From positions 1 through 5,814 of the forward strand of contig JAKJGA010000111.1 in assembly GCA_022704645.1 (NCBI GenBank): DNA of 5,814 bases, written 5' to 3'. Source of the stretch: Spirochaetota bacterium. GTDB taxonomy: Bacteria; Spirochaetota; UBA4802; JAFGJZ01. A program made the position numbers and the translations under genes. Positions 4,938-5,814 of the stretch are shown piece after piece (within the stretch, counting starts at the first letter, position 1; the number at the start of each line of letters is the position of its first letter). The notes below the pieces were generated by a model, which was given only the letters and a program-made list of their open reading frames with translations, did no database searches and was not told where the DNA came from.

Positions 4938-5814
4938 ATGTTGTTCAATTCACTTTACGGTCTTTTCTCAAATGATATGGGTTTCGATCTTGGTACCGCT
5001 AATACGCTTGTTCATGTAAAAGGTCAGGGGATTGTGCTTTCCGAACCGTCGGTTGTAGCCGTTCAGACGAGTACCGGAAAAGTGAGAGCCGTTGGTCACG
5101 AAGCTAAACGAATGCTTGGAAGAACTCCCGGCGATATAGTCGCAATAAGACCTATGAAAGACGGTGTTATTGCCGATTTCGAAACTGTTGAAAAAATGAT
5201 CCGTTATTTTATAAATAAGGTTCATAAGCATAAAGCTCTTGTTAGACCAAGAGTTGTTATAGGTGTTCCTTCCGGAATAACCGAAGTTGAAAAACGCGCT
5301 GTTCGTGAGTCTGCTGAACAGGCGGGTGCCCGCGAAATTTATCTGATTGAAGAAGCTCTTGCTTCGGCAATAGGAGCAAATATTCCGATCCATGAACCGG
5401 CTGGTCATATGATCGTTGATATCGGCGGCGGTACTACTGAAATAGCTGTTATATCTCTAGGCGGAATGGTTATTTCCGACTCTTTGCGTATCGCAGGAGA
5501 TGAGTTTGACGAAGCAATCGTGAAATATATGAGAAATCAGTATAATCTTGTTATCGGTGAAAGAATGGCCGAGGAAGTTAAATTCCGTCTCGGAAATGTT
5601 TTCCCTGAAAAGAAAGTTGATACTATGGAGCTCAAAGGCCGTGATGCTATATCTGGTCTTCCTAGAACTCTTGAAATGGATTCCTCTGAAGTCAGAAAGG
5701 CCCTCAAAGAGCCTACTGAACAGATTCTTGACGGTATCAAACATGCCCTTGAGAGAACTCCTCCTGAACTTGCTGCCGATATCGTTGAACGCGGTATTGT
5801 AATGAGCGGCGGCG
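4938..5814 (+). CDS. mreB: Rod shape-determining protein MreB (3' end beyond window)
   Basis: MreB is the bacterial actin homologue that forms membrane-bound filaments and guides the elongation machinery (MreC, MreD, RodA, PBP2). The 292 visible codons cover most of the roughly 345-residue family. The N-terminus MLFNSLYGLFS can form the amphipathic membrane-binding helix. Phosphate-1 is GFDLGTANT (15-23), followed by KRMLGRTPGDIVAIRPMKDGVI (57-78), phosphate-2 VDIGGGTTEIAVISLGG (160-176), GDEFDEAI (187-194), the adenosine-region GERMAEEVK (207-215) and ERGIVMSGG at the edge. Nearly all MreB-specific residues are kept. One oddity is Met210, where most family members have Thr (GERTAE). There is no stop because the gene continues past 5814. 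mreC and mreD often follow, but that cannot be seen here. Overall wording, from memory, is closest to spirochaete MreB. Confidence 0.97.
   Translation, partial: MLFNSLYGLFSNDMGFDLGTANTLVHVKGQGIVLSEPSVVAVQTSTGKVRAVGHEAKRMLGRTPGDIVAIRPMKDGVIADFETVEKMIRYFINKVHKHKALVRPRVVIGVPSGITEVEKRAVRESAEQAGAREIYLIEEALASAIGANIPIHEPAGHMIVDIGGGTTEIAVISLGGMVISDSLRIAGDEFDEAIVKYMRNQYNLVIGERMAEEVKFRLGNVFPEKKVDTMELKGRDAISGLPRTLEMDSSEVRKALKEPTEQILDGIKHALERTPPELAADIVERGIVMSGG

Noticed and set aside
4968..5408. A long open frame on the minus strand.
   Set aside because: It lies opposite conserved mreB codons, and its translation is rich in Asn, Ser and Phe with no recognisable motif. It is a shadow of mreB.

Overview
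The window holds six genes, all on the + strand. In order they are glmS (complete), a small VOC/glyoxalase-fold protein, a class I SAM-dependent methyltransferase of the RlmI/RlmK superfamily, a membrane-anchored protein of unknown function, a membrane-anchored TPR-like protein, and the first 292 codons of mreB, which runs off the right edge. Base composition is moderately AT-rich and uniform, Shine-Dalgarno sites are mostly strong, and the intergenic gaps are short. I see no tRNA, rRNA, CRISPR array, insertion sequence or sign of recent gene transfer. The MreB sequence, judged from memory of the family (for example NDMGFDLGTANTLVHVKGQG and the KGRDAISGLPRTLEMDS region), looks closest to spirochaete MreB. 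A spirochaete or a relative is my best guess, at moderate confidence.

Positions 1-1850 are glmS, with its Shine-Dalgarno at the very edge, so any upstream glmS ribozyme or promoter is out of view. Positions 1851-2285 carry a good sigma-70-type promoter and the VOC gene. The promoter shows that the VOC start is the second in-frame ATG (1932), not the first (1905). Positions 2314-3252 encode the methyltransferase. It has no convincing Shine-Dalgarno, and a textbook-shaped intrinsic terminator (perfect 7-bp stem, then eight T) lies inside its codons 9-19, placed as if to end the VOC transcript. Positions 3263-4799 look like a two-gene unit with its own promoter. Its first protein has one membrane helix, a disordered linker and a C-terminal domain that could be a small PH/GRAM-like fold. 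Its second has one membrane helix and helical TPR-like repeats. The two genes are 7 nt apart and probably translationally coupled. Positions 4800-4937 are the mreB leader, with a -35 box, an inverted repeat over it and a tandem 7-bp repeat. mreB follows.

GlmS makes glucosamine-6-phosphate for peptidoglycan precursors and MreB organises wall synthesis, so the flanking genes share an envelope theme. The pair directly upstream of mreB could belong to the same process, but only by position. The best candidates for something not yet described are the terminator embedded in the methyltransferase start and this membrane-anchored pair. The VOC protein has lost three of the family's four usual metal-ligand positions or has them unassignable, and the methyltransferase lacks both the PUA domain and the cysteine motif of RlmI. 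Both are probably not the enzymes that homology labels would suggest.
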